A stretch of 64,000 bases of DNA from Macrococcus sp. 19Msa1099 (GTDB lineage: Bacteria > Bacillota > Bacilli > Staphylococcales > Staphylococcaceae): positions 930,001-994,000 of the forward strand of contig CP079955.1 of assembly GCA_019357535.2 (NCBI GenBank). Direction: 5' to 3'. The position numbers and the translations under genes are program-made. Below are positions 41,437 through 51,047 of this stretch, in pieces (the first letter of the stretch is position 1; every line of letters begins with the position of its first letter). The notes under the pieces are model-generated. The model was not told the DNA's origin and ran no database searches. It saw only the letters and a program-made list of their open reading frames with translations.

Positions 41437-41940
41437 ATGAAAAAACATAGAGGACTTAAGAGAATATTTAAATCAACCTTGGATAATTATCATGAAAATT
41501 TTATTAAATATAATGGATATATAGAATTATATGTTCCGCAAATAGGTTTTATGAATGAAGATATCAATGGGAAAGAATATCAAATTATCAATGTTCTAAT
41601 TGAAAATACTAAACATTCTATTCCAAAGGATGCAAATTTTATGTATGTGATAGATGAACTAAATATTTTGAATAGTCATATAATTATAAGTGACGATAGT
41701 AATGATTTTAATTTAAACCTCAGGCAGGAATCTTTAGAAAAAATTCCTAATTATCTCAAACAAATAGAAAGTAAATTTGATTTGAAGTTCAAGCGCATGG
41801 TCTCTATAACGGAAATGAACTTTGTAGATTATATTAATTTAGGTGAAAATGATAAGTTAGATATACTTTATTACATAAGAAAAGACGAAGAAAAAGTAAT
41901 ATTTGTAACAAATGTATTGTGGACTTGGAGTAGTATGTGA
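41437..41940 (+). CDS. Hypothetical protein, accessory island
   Basis: A 167-residue protein that I do not recognise. It is hydrophilic, lysine- and asparagine-rich with no signal peptide or membrane helix; two predicted beta-rich segments (IELYVPQIGFMNED; YQIINVLIEN) precede a helix (ESLEKIPNYLKQIESKF) and a C-terminal strand ending VTNVLWTWSSM. An AAAGGTGAG site precedes the ATG. Size, composition and location beside an immunity-like gene and a CPCC-like gene suggest it may also be an immunity or stand-alone antitoxin protein, but nothing in the sequence proves this. Confidence 0.6.
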   Translation: MKKHRGLKRIFKSTLDNYHENFIKYNGYIELYVPQIGFMNEDINGKEYQIINVLIENTKHSIPKDANFMYVIDELNILNSHIIISDDSNDFNLNLRQESLEKIPNYLKQIESKFDLKFKRMVSITEMNFVDYINLGENDKLDILYYIRKDEEKVIFVTNVLWTWSSM

Positions 41941-42041
41941 AAAGAAGCATAGAACATATAAAACTTCATTAATATCTTGCATTTGTTTACTTAAAAAATA
42001 GTAGGGGTATTTTATATTTTAATAAACAGTAGGAGAATAAT

Positions 42042-42392
42042 ATGAATATATTTACTTGTTGTGTTTGTGGTTACCTAGATTTAGATGAAACTCCATATTA
42101 CGAAGACTTTGCGGGTAGCAATGTCATATGTGCTTGTTGTGGTTTTGAATATGGTGTCGATGATTATGATAATCCAGGCATAAACTATGAGACTTTAAAT
42201 GATAAAGAAGCTGTAGAAAAGGCACACCAATTATCGAGAGAAGAATGGATTAAAAGTGGATGTAAGGTGTTTGATCCTACAGTATACAGCCCTATAGATA
42301 TTAAAGATGGAAAGTTAGAAAAAAGAAAAGTTATAGAACAGTTTAAAAATATAAACTATAATTTTGATAATAATCCACATAAAAGAAGTTAA
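42042..42392 (+). CDS. Cysteine-rich CPCC-like zinc-ribbon protein
   Basis: A 116-residue protein. The first 45 residues carry two cysteine knuckles (CCVCGYLDLDE near 6-16 and CACCGFEYGVDD near 34-45) spaced like the Cys-rich CPCC family, in which paired CxxC motifs bind zinc. The rest is a charged helix (AVEKAHQLSREEWIKSG). CPCC-type proteins are common in toxin/immunity neighbourhoods and often of unknown role. A GGAG lies before ATG. It is followed by a short CTGC/GCAG hairpin and a T-run at about 42445-42470. Confidence 0.7.
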   Translation: MNIFTCCVCGYLDLDETPYYEDFAGSNVICACCGFEYGVDDYDNPGINYETLNDKEAVEKAHQLSREEWIKSGCKVFDPTVYSPIDIKDGKLEKRKVIEQFKNINYNFDNNPHKRS

Positions 42393-42439
42393 TTAACTGG
42401 TTATGCAGGAATGTAAAATAAACTGTGTAAGTAGAGTGC

Positions 42440-42470
42440 GTACGACTCTGCTTCGCAGTTTTTTTATTTT
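42440..42470 (+). terminator. Short terminator after the CPCC-like gene
   Basis: CTGC TTC GCAG followed by seven T; a small stem, so efficiency is uncertain. Confidence 0.5.
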
Positions 42471-42545
42471 CCTAGCGCGCTAACGCTTACTTGATCCATA
42501 AAAAGTGTTGGTTAAAAATCAAACCAATGGAATGTCAACAGGTTC

Positions 42546-42818
42546 TTAGACACTTTTCATGTGTAGAACTTTAAACGCCATTGGTGTTAAATACTGTAAT
42601 GAAGAATGTGGTCTAAAATTGTTGTACCAATTCACATAATCAAATAATTCTGTTTCTAACTGTTCTAAGCTTTCAAATTTCATCTGTTTTGCAAATTCGG
42701 TTTTCAGTGCTTTCATCGTTGCTTCTGCAACAGCGTTATCATATGGACAGTCTTTAGCATTTAATGAACGCTTGATTTCAAAAGTCTTTAAACAATCTAC
42801 GTGTCGTAAGGTCGCATA
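42546..42818 (-). pseudogene. IS3-family (IS150 group) transposase fragment
   Basis: The last roughly 90 residues of an IS3-type orfB transposase remain. They include the third catalytic residue region CPYDNAVAEATMKALKTEF (the E of the DDE triad) and the C-terminal FDYVNWYNNFRPHSSLQYLTP. The first two aspartates and the whole orfA are missing. The open frame continues upstream to 42899, but that part crosses the terminator hairpin of the next gene and does not resemble transposase. Bases 42515-42545 downstream may include an old IS end, though I cannot find its partner repeat. Confidence 0.82.
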
Positions 42819-42827
42819 ACTAATAAA

Positions 42828-42863
42828 GAAACAGACATATTCATTAACGAATATGTCTGTTTC
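42828..42863 (-). terminator. Terminator of the upstream - strand gene
   Basis: A 15-bp perfect stem (GAAACAGACATATTC and its complement, 6-base loop) is followed on the - strand by TTTATTAG. Confidence 0.8.
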
Positions 42864-42892
42864 TCTTGGGGTTACTAGTAAATAAGATATAA

Positions 42893-43420
42893 CTAACAAA
42901 TATCAGTATAAATATCTTTAAGTTTAAAGTAGTATGGACTATCAAAGTCATTACGCATATAATCATGATTCAAGTGATTATAAAATTCAATTAATCCTTC
43001 TTTTACAGCATGATTGAATTCATTTAAAGGTAATGAATATGTTGTACGTTTATCTTTTTCTTCTAAAATTGTAAGAACAATATTATTTTCTTTTTTAAAT
43101 GTATAAATTTCAAAATCTACATCTAAATATGAAATTATATACTCATTCATAATAGTTGCTTGATATAAATCATACCATAGCATATATAAGTCACCAGTCT
43201 GAACTTGTTTGTCTACAATTATATTTCCACTGTCTTCAATACAAATACTACCTTCAAAATATCCTTCATTATCTTCATTACTAAACAATTCAACTTTTTT
43301 AAAATCTGCACCGATTGGAATAAGAGAAAGTCTTCGCCCTTCAGATGTTAATTGGTTATTTTTGTAATTATATTCTAAGTCATTCAAATGTATATTATAA
43401 GCAAAGCTTGTAACTCTCAA
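42893..43420 (-). CDS. Hypothetical protein, accessory island
   Basis: A 175-residue protein of unknown function. TTG 43420 is preferred (product begins MRVTSFAYN) because GGAGGG sits seven bases before it; the ATG at 43435 would place that site inside the coding region. It is beta-rich and acidic, without membrane segments, and its second half (VDFEIYTFKKENNIVLTILEE then LNEFNHAVKEGLIEFYNHL) has the same strand-strand-helix layout as the gene at 40779. It may thus be a second immunity-type protein. It is bounded by its own terminator and lies next to lysC. Confidence 0.6.
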   Translation of the reverse strand: MRVTSFAYNIHLNDLEYNYKNNQLTSEGRRLSLIPIGADFKKVELFSNEDNEGYFEGSICIEDSGNIIVDKQVQTGDLYMLWYDLYQATIMNEYIISYLDVDFEIYTFKKENNIVLTILEEKDKRTTYSLPLNEFNHAVKEGLIEFYNHLNHDYMRNDFDSPYYFKLKDIYTDIC

Positions 43421-43537
43421 AACATAGCCCTCCATTTTTAATTAGGGTAGAAAGAAGATATTTTACCACTTGAGTTAATAGAAATATGTGAATCGTCTAT
43501 ACTTAATTGGAATCGGTTCCTCTATATATGAGCTTTG

Positions 43538-44884
43538 TTAATGCGTAAAATATGCCTCATATGCGGCAATTACCGCTTGGTCTGCATCTTTATCCTCGAT
43601 GCCAAACATCATACTTATTTCTGATGAGCCTTGATTGATCATCTTTAAATTGATATTGCGAGCCTTAAATGCCTCTGTTGCTTTATTAGCGGTACCTACA
43701 AGTGTTTTCATACCTAGACCTACAACCATCAGTATTGCGATATTCTTTTCTATTGAAAGAGCGTCTACTTTTAATTCGTGTTCTATTTTTTCTAGTAACT
43801 TTGCTTCCTTTCCTTCAAGCTGGTGGGCGCGTAATATAATACTAATATCATCGATTCCAGAAGGCATGTGTTCATATGAAATATTCATATCTTCTAGAAT
43901 TGATAAGAGACGACGTGTAAATCCAATTTCTCTGTTCATCAAATATTTCTTCATATTAATACTGGCAAACCCTGTATCACAACTTACACCAACGACACCT
44001 GTAGATTGTCGTGTATTCGTAATGAGTGTTCCTGGGTGATCTGGGTCGTTCGTATTCTTGATGTTTACAGGTATTTGAGAACGATAGACAGGAAGTAATG
44101 CCTCATCATGAAACACACTGAAACCAGCATAGGAGAGTTCTCGCATTTCTTCATATGTCAACTGTATAATTGAAGCAGGATGATCAACGATATTGGGATT
44201 TGCTGAGAAAATACCTGATACATCTGTAAAATTCTCATAGACATCACTGCTTAAACTGCTGGCGATAATTGCCCCTGTAATATCACTGCCTCCACGAGAG
44301 AAGGTGTTGATATCTCCGTTCTTATTAACACCAAAAAATCCAGGAATGATTACTTTGCCTTCAGCATGAGCAAGATTATTTTTTATTTTTTCATAGCTTT
44401 CTTCTAATACGATGGCATTAGAGGGTTCATCACTGACGATAAGCCCAATATCTCCTGGAGATAAATAAGTCGTCATTATTCCTTGTTCGTTGTTGTAGCT
44501 TGCTATAAGCTGCGCATTGAAATCTTCTCCGCAGCTCTTCAAAGCATCTGTCAGTCGCTCGGGCTGATCTTGATAGCGCATAATATAGTCATTGAGCTGA
44601 GTACGGAAAGTCTCGATTAATGAGTGACGTATATTCAGCTCTCGTTCTATTTGTAGAAATCGTTCAAGTATTTGTGAGATGAGCTCCTGATAATCTTTTT
44701 TATATGTAACAGCTTCTACCAGAGCAATAAGCAAATCTGTAACTTTAACATCCTTATTATGACGTTTTCCGGGTGCAGATACGACAATGTATTTCCTCGT
44801 TGCATCATTATTAATAATATTCAGTATCTTTTTAATCTGTTTAGCATCGGCCACACTTGAACCACCAAATTTACAAACTTTCAT
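43538..44884 (-). CDS. lysC: Aspartate kinase
   Basis: Aspartokinase phosphorylates aspartate, the first step to lysine, threonine and methionine. The 448-residue monofunctional enzyme begins MKVCKFGGSSVAD, the KFGGSS ATP loop, has TDVSGIFSANPNIV in the middle and two ACT domains at the C-terminus (about 305-445). ATG 44884 is chosen over 44896 because GAGTG lies seven bases upstream and the product then starts like other LysC proteins. It is divergent from hom-thrC-thrB. No lysine riboswitch is visible in its leader. Confidence 0.95.
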   Translation of the reverse strand: MKVCKFGGSSVADAKQIKKILNIINNDATRKYIVVSAPGKRHNKDVKVTDLLIALVEAVTYKKDYQELISQILERFLQIERELNIRHSLIETFRTQLNDYIMRYQDQPERLTDALKSCGEDFNAQLIASYNNEQGIMTTYLSPGDIGLIVSDEPSNAIVLEESYEKIKNNLAHAEGKVIIPGFFGVNKNGDINTFSRGGSDITGAIIASSLSSDVYENFTDVSGIFSANPNIVDHPASIIQLTYEEMRELSYAGFSVFHDEALLPVYRSQIPVNIKNTNDPDHPGTLITNTRQSTGVVGVSCDTGFASINMKKYLMNREIGFTRRLLSILEDMNISYEHMPSGIDDISIILRAHQLEGKEAKLLEKIEHELKVDALSIEKNIAILMVVGLGMKTLVGTANKATEAFKARNINLKMINQGSSEISMMFGIEDKDADQAVIAAYEAYFTH

Positions 44885-44982
44885 AAAATCACTCATTTCG
44901 CTTAATGTTATTGTTATTTTATCTTTAAAGTGTAATAGAATATAGAGTATATGATCATTTTCATAAATTATTCTATAAATCT

Positions 44983-45010
44983 TTACATTGATGATGTTTT
45001 AGTTATACTA
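44983..45010 (+). promoter_or_regulatory. hom-thrCB promoter
   Basis: TTTACA and TATACT with a 16-base spacer precede the threonine operon by about 65 bases. Confidence 0.55.
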
Positions 45011-45028
45011 TATTTATGAATCCTTTTC

Positions 45029-45050
45029 AAGAATACATTTGTATTCTTGG
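45029..45050. promoter_or_regulatory. 22-base palindrome in the hom leader
   Basis: CAAGAATACA TT TGTATTCTTG: two perfect 10-base arms around two bases, about 20 bases after the -10 element and 25 bases before the hom start. It has no T-run, so an operator or an mRNA hairpin near the ribosome binding site is more likely than a terminator. The binding factor is unknown. Confidence 0.5.
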
Positions 45051-45075
45051 TAAAAACATAATCGGGAGTGAGATA

Positions 45076-46290
45076 ATGAAACAAATTAATATTGCGTTAT
45101 TAGGTCTAGGAACGGTGGGTACGGGTGTCGTTCAGATCCTTAAGGAGAACCATGAACAGATAAAAGAGAAGCTGAATACGGATATTCGAATTACATGGAT
45201 ACTTGTTTCTGATGTAACAAAGCCAAGAAGTATCGAGACCGCACATTATCAACTCACTGATAATATAGAAGATATCAAAAATGATGATACGATAGATATG
45301 TATGTCGAAGTAATGGGTGGAATAGAAAATACGAAAGAGATATTACTCTATGCATTGAATCAGAAGAAGCATGTAATTACTGCAAATAAAGATCTGCTTG
45401 CAGAGCATCTAGAAGAGATGGAGCAAGCGGCCCATAATAACGGTGTCTCTTTAAAATATGAAGCCAGCATCGCTGGAGGTATTCCTGTAGTAAATGCTTT
45501 GAATTATGGCTTAAACGCGAACGGTATCGGCAAGTTTATGGGAATATTCAATGGAACGTCTAATTTTATATTGAGTAAGATGACACATGAAAGACAATCT
45601 TATGAAGAAGCATTACGAATTGCTACAGAATTAGGTTTTGCTGAAGCAGATCCTACAGCAGATGTAGATGGTATAGATGCTGCCAGAAAAGTAACCATTA
45701 TGAGCTATCTTGCTTTTAATCAATTCAGAAAACTTGAGGATTGTCGATATACAGGGATCAGAGAAGTGAAGTTATCGCATATCGATATTGCCAAAGCTTT
45801 TGGATATCGCATTAAATTGATTGGTAGTGGTGTCATGAATGGTGATGATGTATCTCTATATGTAGAGCCGATGTGCATTCCATCTGATCATCAGTTATCG
45901 CATGTCGAATACGAATATAATGCAATTTACATTGATGGAAATGCTGTTGGAGATACAATGTATTACGGTAAAGGAGCCGGTAGTCTTGCAACAGGAAGTG
46001 CTGTTGTCAGTGATATCCTGAACGTAATAGAACTCATAGGGACTGATCTTCACAACTTGCCGCTGCATCTTGAAATTAAGCAGGAGACGCGTGAACAGCC
46101 TTCTTGTTTACTTTTGATTATCGATTTGTATGCAGATAGTAATATTGAAGCAATACTGAATGAAATTTCAGTTGAAAGACATATTGTAAGGGATGGCATG
46201 CTTGCAATTGAAACAGACCGAGAAGTAAATTATGAATATCTAGAAGAACAGCAATTAAACTATAAAACTTATAGAATTGAAGGTGTATAG
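45076..46290 (+). CDS. hom: Homoserine dehydrogenase
   Basis: Hom reduces aspartate semialdehyde to homoserine. The 404-residue protein has the NAD(P) motif GLGTVGTG (about 9-16), the catalytic region [16 protein letters not shown] and [14 protein letters not shown], and a C-terminal domain with an ACT-like fold (about 330-400) probably binding threonine. ATG 45076 follows GGGAGTGAG; a 20-codon extension through the leader palindrome is unlikely. The stop codon almost touches the thrC start, giving a hom-thrC-thrB operon. Confidence 0.95.
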   Translation: MKQINIALLGLGTVGTGVVQILKENHEQIKEKLNTDIRITWILVSDVTKPRSIETAHYQLTDNIEDIKNDDTIDMYVEVMGGIENTKEILLYALNQKKHVITANKDLLAEHLEEMEQAAHNNGVSLKYEASIAGGIPVVNALNYGLNANGIGKFMGIFNGTSNFILSKMTHERQSYEEALRIATELGFAEADPTADVDGIDAARKVTIMSYLAFNQFRKLEDCRYTGIREVKLSHIDIAKAFGYRIKLIGSGVMNGDDVSLYVEPMCIPSDHQLSHVEYEYNAIYIDGNAVGDTMYYGKGAGSLATGSAVVSDILNVIELIGTDLHNLPLHLEIKQETREQPSCLLLIIDLYADSNIEAILNEISVERHIVRDGMLAIETDREVNYEYLEEQQLNYKTYRIEGV

Positions 46291-46291
46291 A

Positions 46292-47353
46292 ATGAACAGA
46301 TGGTCAGGGTTAATCGCAGAATATAAACATTTTTTACCCGTAAGTGAGGCAACACCGAAACTCACATTAAATGAAGGCGGTACGCCATTGATACATTGTG
46401 CTCATCTTTCAGAGGTTCTTGAAAATGAAGTATATGTGAAATATGAAGGTGCGAATCCTACAGGTTCATTTAAAGACCGCGGTATGGTGATGGCTGTAGC
46501 AAAAGCTAAAGAAGAGGGGAAAGAAATTGTCATTTGCGCTTCTACGGGGAACACTTCAGCTTCAGCAGCTGCCTATGCTGCAAGAGCCGGAATGAAAACG
46601 ATTGTAGTAATTCCGGAAGGGAAGATTGCTATGGGTAAATTGGCTCAGGCAATCGTTTATGGAGCTGATATCGTTTCTATCGAAGGTAACTTTGATGAAG
46701 CATTGAAGATTGTAAGACATGTTGCAGAAAAACGTGATGATATCGCACTAGTAAACTCCGTTAATCCATATCGACTAGAAGGTCAGAAGACAGCTGCTTT
46801 TGAAGTAATTGAACAGCTTGGACAAGTTCCAGACGTGTTAGCGATTCCTGTTGGAAATGCTGGTAATATTTCGGCATACTGGAAGGGGTTTAAAGAATAT
46901 GATGCAAATCATAACGTTGGTTTACCAAAAATGTATGGTTTCCAGGCAGAAGGTGCTGCACCGATTGTAAAAGGTCGTATTATCGAGCAGCCAGAAACGA
47001 TTGCTACTGCGATTCGTATCGGGAATCCTGCAAGCTGGAAGCTCGCAGAAGCAGCACGTGATGAATCGGAAGGAATGATAGATGCTGTAACAGATGATGA
47101 GATACTAGAAGCATATGACTTAATTGCAAAGAAAGAAGGTATCTTTGCTGAACCGGGCAGCAATGCAAGTATTGCTGGTCTGTTAAAGTTAAAACGTGAA
47201 GGTCGTCTGTCAAAGGGGCAGACGATTGTTGCAGTATTAACGGGAAATGGGCTTAAAGACCCGCAGACTGCGATTGATTCAATTGAAATACAGCCTGCTG
47301 TGCTAAAGAACGATGAATCAGCGATTATTAGATACATTGAGGAGCGAGTATAA
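46292..47353 (+). CDS. thrC: Threonine synthase
   Basis: ThrC converts O-phosphohomoserine to threonine using PLP. The 353-residue fold-type II enzyme shows the PLP lysine in [11 protein letters not shown] (about 54-64), [18 protein letters not shown] and the phosphate loop [14 protein letters not shown]. The start ATG 46292 lies after GAAGGTG near the hom stop. The stop overlaps the thrB start by one base. Confidence 0.96.
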   Translation: MNRWSGLIAEYKHFLPVSEATPKLTLNEGGTPLIHCAHLSEVLENEVYVKYEGANPTGSFKDRGMVMAVAKAKEEGKEIVICASTGNTSASAAAYAARAGMKTIVVIPEGKIAMGKLAQAIVYGADIVSIEGNFDEALKIVRHVAEKRDDIALVNSVNPYRLEGQKTAAFEVIEQLGQVPDVLAIPVGNAGNISAYWKGFKEYDANHNVGLPKMYGFQAEGAAPIVKGRIIEQPETIATAIRIGNPASWKLAEAARDESEGMIDAVTDDEILEAYDLIAKKEGIFAEPGSNASIAGLLKLKREGRLSKGQTIVAVLTGNGLKDPQTAIDSIEIQPAVLKNDESAIIRYIEERV

Positions 47354-48255
47354 TGCTATATATAAAAGTCCCAGCGTCAACATCCAATTTAGGACCAGGA
47401 TTTGATTCGATCGGTATGGCTGTAAACATCTATCTTGAACTTGAAGTAGAAGAAAGTGAAAACTGGGAAATTCAGCATCTCGGTGATGTACTATCTGAAC
47501 TGGATGATAATGATGATCATTACATCAGGAAGATGTGTCGACTGTTTATGCAGCAGTTTAATCTAGAAGAAAAAAAGTTTAAAGTTATAATGTATTCTGA
47601 TATCCCATTAGCGCGTGGCCTGGGAAGTAGTGGTTCAGCACTCATTGCAAGCCTTGAAATTATCAATCATTTCTATCAATTAAATTTAACAAGAGAAGAA
47701 CGTATTCGTATACTCTCTCGAATTGAAGGACATCCAGATAATGTTGCACCGAGTATTAAAGGTGGTATTGTTGCAGGATATTATAATAATGTAACCGATG
47801 AAACGGTGACATTAGATGTTCCTGTGATTAAGTGGCCGATCATGGTTGTAGTTCCTAATTATGAACTGAAAACTGAAGCATCAAGAAATGTCCTTCCCGA
47901 CCACATATCGTTTGAAAATGCAGTTCGTGCAGGTGCAATAGGTAATATGCTTATAGCAGCACTTTACTCTGAAGATTATAGGACAATGGGGAAGATGATG
48001 ACAAGTGATCTTTATCACGAACAGTATCGTGCACACCTTGTGCCGCATTATCAGATGGTGAAGGATGTTATCACTGAGGACTGCTTTGCATTTTTAAGTG
48101 GGGCAGGGCCATCGATCTTTATTGTATCTCATCCTAAGCAGTATGATGAAAATCGTTTCAATCTACTAAAGTTACCCGACTGTGACGTAAAAAGCATAGA
48201 ACCCGATCAGGAAGGCGTAATTACCTTTGAAAAAGAAGGTCGTATGGTAAACTAA
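47353..48255 (+). CDS. thrB: Homoserine kinase
   Basis: ThrB phosphorylates homoserine, supplying ThrC. The 300-residue GHMP kinase has VPASTSNLGPGFDSIG at the N-terminus, the ATP loop PLARGLGSSGSALIA (about 87-101) and the C-terminal LSGAGPSIF. It overlaps thrC by one base. It is the last enzyme gene of the threonine operon; the HAD gene 26 bases further on is probably transcribed with it. Confidence 0.95.
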   Translation: MLYIKVPASTSNLGPGFDSIGMAVNIYLELEVEESENWEIQHLGDVLSELDDNDDHYIRKMCRLFMQQFNLEEKKFKVIMYSDIPLARGLGSSGSALIASLEIINHFYQLNLTREERIRILSRIEGHPDNVAPSIKGGIVAGYYNNVTDETVTLDVPVIKWPIMVVVPNYELKTEASRNVLPDHISFENAVRAGAIGNMLIAALYSEDYRTMGKMMTSDLYHEQYRAHLVPHYQMVKDVITEDCFAFLSGAGPSIFIVSHPKQYDENRFNLLKLPDCDVKSIEPDQEGVITFEKEGRMVN

Positions 48256-48281
48256 TACTATCAATTTTTAGGAGTGAGAAA

Positions 48282-49091
48282 ATGAACTATAAACTGATAG
48301 TGCTCGATATGGATGATACATTACTATCATCTAAGAACGAAATATTGCCTTCAACGATCAAGGCATTGATAGAGGCACAGAATAATGGTGCTATGGTTGT
48401 GCTGGCATCCGGCAGGCCGACAGGTGGCATGATAGATGCAGCAGAAATACTACAGCTGGACACACATCAATCCTATATTATCAGCTATAACGGGGCTGTT
48501 GTAACAAGGATGAATGATCGCACAGTTGTAGATGCAACATATGTTCAGCAAGCGCATTTTAGTGAAATTTTACGATTTTTAAGAAAGGAAAATGTAATGG
48601 CACTGACATATAAGGACAACACAATTTATTATGAAGGTCAGTCAGCCTACGAACAAGTAGAAGGTGAACTTACAGGTTTAGAAATGATTAAAGTAGACAA
48701 TCTGCAAACTGTCATTACAGAAGATGTGCCTAAAGTGATGGGCGTCGGAGATATTGAACATATTGAGGTTTTAAACAAGCAGCTGGAAGGAAGTTTTGGT
48801 TCTGACATCCACGCTACGACCTCAAAGCCATTCTTCCTTGAATTTATGCATCGTGATGTTTCAAAAGGAAAGGTGTTACAACGTCTGGCGGAGCAGCTTG
48901 GAATTCAGCAGTCAGAAATTATTGCATTTGGTGACAGCAATAATGACAAAGATATGCTTGAATTTGCAGGACTGGGCGTGGCGATGGGGAATGCGAATAA
49001 TACGATTAAAGAAGCTGCAGATGTCATCACACTCAGTCATGATGAGGATGGAATCGCACAAATAATAGAAACATATCTATATAAAAAATGA
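48282..49091 (+). CDS. HAD-superfamily Cof-type phosphatase
   Basis: A 269-residue Cof-like (type IIB) HAD hydrolase. The four HAD motifs are visible: DMDDTLLSS (residues 9-17), a Ser/Gly-rich ASGRPTGG (motif II), the lysine in KGKVLQRLAEQ (motif III) and FGDSNNDKDMLEFAG (motif IV). Such proteins dephosphorylate sugar phosphates, FMN or similar. Its location after thrB is conserved in staphylococci, but the substrate is not known. GGAG precedes ATG. Confidence 0.9.
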   Translation: MNYKLIVLDMDDTLLSSKNEILPSTIKALIEAQNNGAMVVLASGRPTGGMIDAAEILQLDTHQSYIISYNGAVVTRMNDRTVVDATYVQQAHFSEILRFLRKENVMALTYKDNTIYYEGQSAYEQVEGELTGLEMIKVDNLQTVITEDVPKVMGVGDIEHIEVLNKQLEGSFGSDIHATTSKPFFLEFMHRDVSKGKVLQRLAEQLGIQQSEIIAFGDSNNDKDMLEFAGLGVAMGNANNTIKEAADVITLSHDEDGIAQIIETYLYKK

Positions 49092-49125
49092 TGCTTCATT
49101 GATATGTTGATGATAATGAAGCATC
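49090..49125 (+). terminator. Hairpin just after the HAD gene
   Basis: An 11-bp stem (GATGCTTCATT / AATGAAGCATC) with a 14-base loop overlaps the stop codon. It lacks a T-run, so it may protect the transcript end or act weakly. Confidence 0.45.
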
Positions 49126-49183
49126 TTGAAAATTATGTAATCTATGGAGTACGAAGCAATGATGTTATAATCTTGATAAATCT

Positions 49184-49213
49184 AGGGGTCAGAATTTTCT
49201 GGCCTCTTTTTTG
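49184..49213 (+). terminator. Terminator of the threonine/HAD unit
   Basis: AGGGGTCAG / CTGGCCTCT (two G-U pairs, 6-base loop) followed by six T. Confidence 0.8.
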
Positions 49214-49227
49214 ACAAGCAGCAACAA

Positions 49228-49545
49228 TTATTTTGCTGTATGTGTCCATTCTGAAGCATTGCGATGTCTTTTTGTATGTGCAAATATATTATCAGCAGCA
49301 TAATCTTCATTTGTATAGACAGTAATATCGTAGAATACCATATCGTCTTCAAACGGCTCATAAAGGTACGTATCCTTTAGATGGTCGAATAATCGGATCA
49401 TTGCAGTGCGATCTAGTCCTGGATATTCACGTAAAATCTTTTTAATAATCTGGTTATGTTTTTCATAGACACCCTGCACTACAATTACAAATTTTTCATC
49501 AGTTTTTAGTACGTCATCAAATAGGTTAATTTGTCCATTACTCAT
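49228..49545 (-). CDS. Conserved hypothetical protein
   Basis: A 105-residue soluble protein; no domain is recognised. ATG 49545 (product MSNGQINLF) follows AAAGGAGTGG and is clearly better than the further upstream start. It contains a helix KHNQIIKKILREYPGLDRTAM and a charged beta-rich C-terminal half. A gene in this place, between the thrB-HAD genes and the permease, seems also to be present in staphylococci, so it is likely genuine and conserved. It shares a strand with the permease gene upstream (62 bases). Confidence 0.7.
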   Translation of the reverse strand: MSNGQINLFDDVLKTDEKFVIVVQGVYEKHNQIIKKILREYPGLDRTAMIRLFDHLKDTYLYEPFEDDMVFYDITVYTNEDYAADNIFAHTKRHRNASEWTHTAK

Positions 49546-49607
49546 TATCACCACTCCTTTATACATATTATACAAAGAAACCCTACACAATGTATAGGGT
49601 TGTTGTC

Positions 49608-51047
49608 TTATAACGTATGCTTTTCAAGATTGATATCTTCAAGTTTAATGACTTTTGTACGTTTAACTAATTTATAGCTAAAATAAGTTATGATTGCAAC
49701 GATAATAGGAATATATGATTCAACGACCTTAACATAATTCATCGCCTTAATATCGCCAAATGACTGACCAACTAACAAGAAAATAATGGTACAAATTACG
49801 ATAATCGGTCCTAATGGGAATAAGGGTGCTTTATATGCAAGTAAAGCGTCGATATCTTTATTTTGTTTTATAATTGCATTTCTTAGACGCATATGACTTA
49901 TTATACTGATAAGCCATACGATTAGAACAAGCGATCCCACCATGTTTAATAGTTTGAAATAACCTCCTGCATTGATGTTTGCATAGATTAATGTGAGTAT
50001 AACGAAACCTGTTGTTACTATTAATGCATTAAATGGCATATTATTTTTATTTAGTTTTCCAACAAACCTCGGTGCTTTATTATCCTGACTTAATGATAAT
50101 AATAGTCTGCTTGTTGCGTACAATCCAGAGTTACCTGCACTAAGCACAGCAGTTAATATCACTGCATTCATTACAGAAGCAGCAAACAGGATACCTACTT
50201 TATCGAATACGATAGTAAATGGGCTCATAGACACATCGCTATTCTCATTAATGAGCTGAGGATCTGTATATGGGATAATACAAGCAATAATAAATATAGA
50301 ACCGATATAGAACAATAAAATTCTCCAGAAGACTTGCTTAATTGCTTTTGGCATAGATTCACTTGGATTCTCAGACTCGCCCGCTGTAACAGCCACGACT
50401 TCAGTTCCACCAAATGAGAATCCAGCGACAATTAATACTCCCAGTAATCCGAATATACCATTATGGAAAGGGGCATCACCAACCGTAAAATTTTTAAATC
50501 CAATAGGCTCACCACCAATAATTCCAAAAATAAGTAATAACCCCATGATCAAAAATAAGAAGATGGTTGCTACTTTAATAATACTGAACCAGTATTCAGC
50601 TTCTCCGAAAGATTTAACAGAAAATGCATTCAACATGAAAATCAATGCTAGAAAAATAAGACTCCATATAAAAGGATGAATGCCACCGAACATCTCCCAG
50701 TAACTTAGGACTTTAGCAGCAGATAATATATCGACACTTGTTACTAAGCTCCAAATAATCCAGTAAAACCAACCAACTGTAAACCCTGCAGCTGGATCGA
50801 TAAAACGGGTTGCATAAGCATTAAATGCACCAGACACGGGATAAAATGTTGCGAGTTCTCCAAGTGCTGTCATTAAAAAGTAAATCATAATACCGATAAC
50901 AGCATATGCGACTAATGCACCACCGGGTCCAGCTTGTGCAACAACTGCACCACTTGCCATGAATAATCCTGTACCAATCGAACCTCCGATTGCTATCATT
51001 GAAATATGACGAGTCTTTAAATCTCTATCCATCTTCTTATGTTCCAT
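49608..51047 (-). CDS. Amino-acid permease, APC superfamily
   Basis: A 479-residue transporter with about twelve membrane helices. The APC motif IAIGGSIGTGLFMASG (about 18-33) in helix 1, the GFSFGGTEVVAVTAGESENP segment in helix 6 (about 207-226) and the positively charged C-terminal tail place it with amino-acid/proton symporters of the LysP/AnsP group. The actual substrate cannot be told from sequence; location beside lysC and threonine genes is suggestive but not proof. GGTGA precedes ATG. Confidence 0.88.
   Translation of the reverse strand: MEHKKMDRDLKTRHISMIAIGGSIGTGLFMASGAVVAQAGPGGALVAYAVIGIMIYFLMTALGELATFYPVSGAFNAYATRFIDPAAGFTVGWFYWIIWSLVTSVDILSAAKVLSYWEMFGGIHPFIWSLIFLALIFMLNAFSVKSFGEAEYWFSIIKVATIFLFLIMGLLLIFGIIGGEPIGFKNFTVGDAPFHNGIFGLLGVLIVAGFSFGGTEVVAVTAGESENPSESMPKAIKQVFWRILLFYIGSIFIIACIIPYTDPQLINENSDVSMSPFTIVFDKVGILFAASVMNAVILTAVLSAGNSGLYATSRLLLSLSQDNKAPRFVGKLNKNNMPFNALIVTTGFVILTLIYANINAGGYFKLLNMVGSLVLIVWLISIISHMRLRNAIIKQNKDIDALLAYKAPLFPLGPIIVICTIIFLLVGQSFGDIKAMNYVKVVESYIPIIVAIITYFSYKLVKRTKVIKLEDINLEKHTL

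Noticed and set aside
42819-42899. N-terminal part of the open frame ending in the transposase fragment
   Set aside because: It runs through the 15-bp terminator hairpin and into the neighbouring gene's end; residues do not match transposase.
43635-44039. 134-codon open frame on the + strand inside lysC
   Set aside because: Antisense to the aspartate kinase ACT domains, hydrophobic by reverse-frame bias, no supported start.
44885-44982. Lysine riboswitch (L box) or T-box before lysC or hom
   Set aside because: The leaders are too short and none of the conserved L-box or T-box motifs is present.
46909-47337. 142-codon open frame on the - strand inside thrC
   Set aside because: Antisense shadow of a conserved enzyme gene; no ribosome binding site and no family resemblance.
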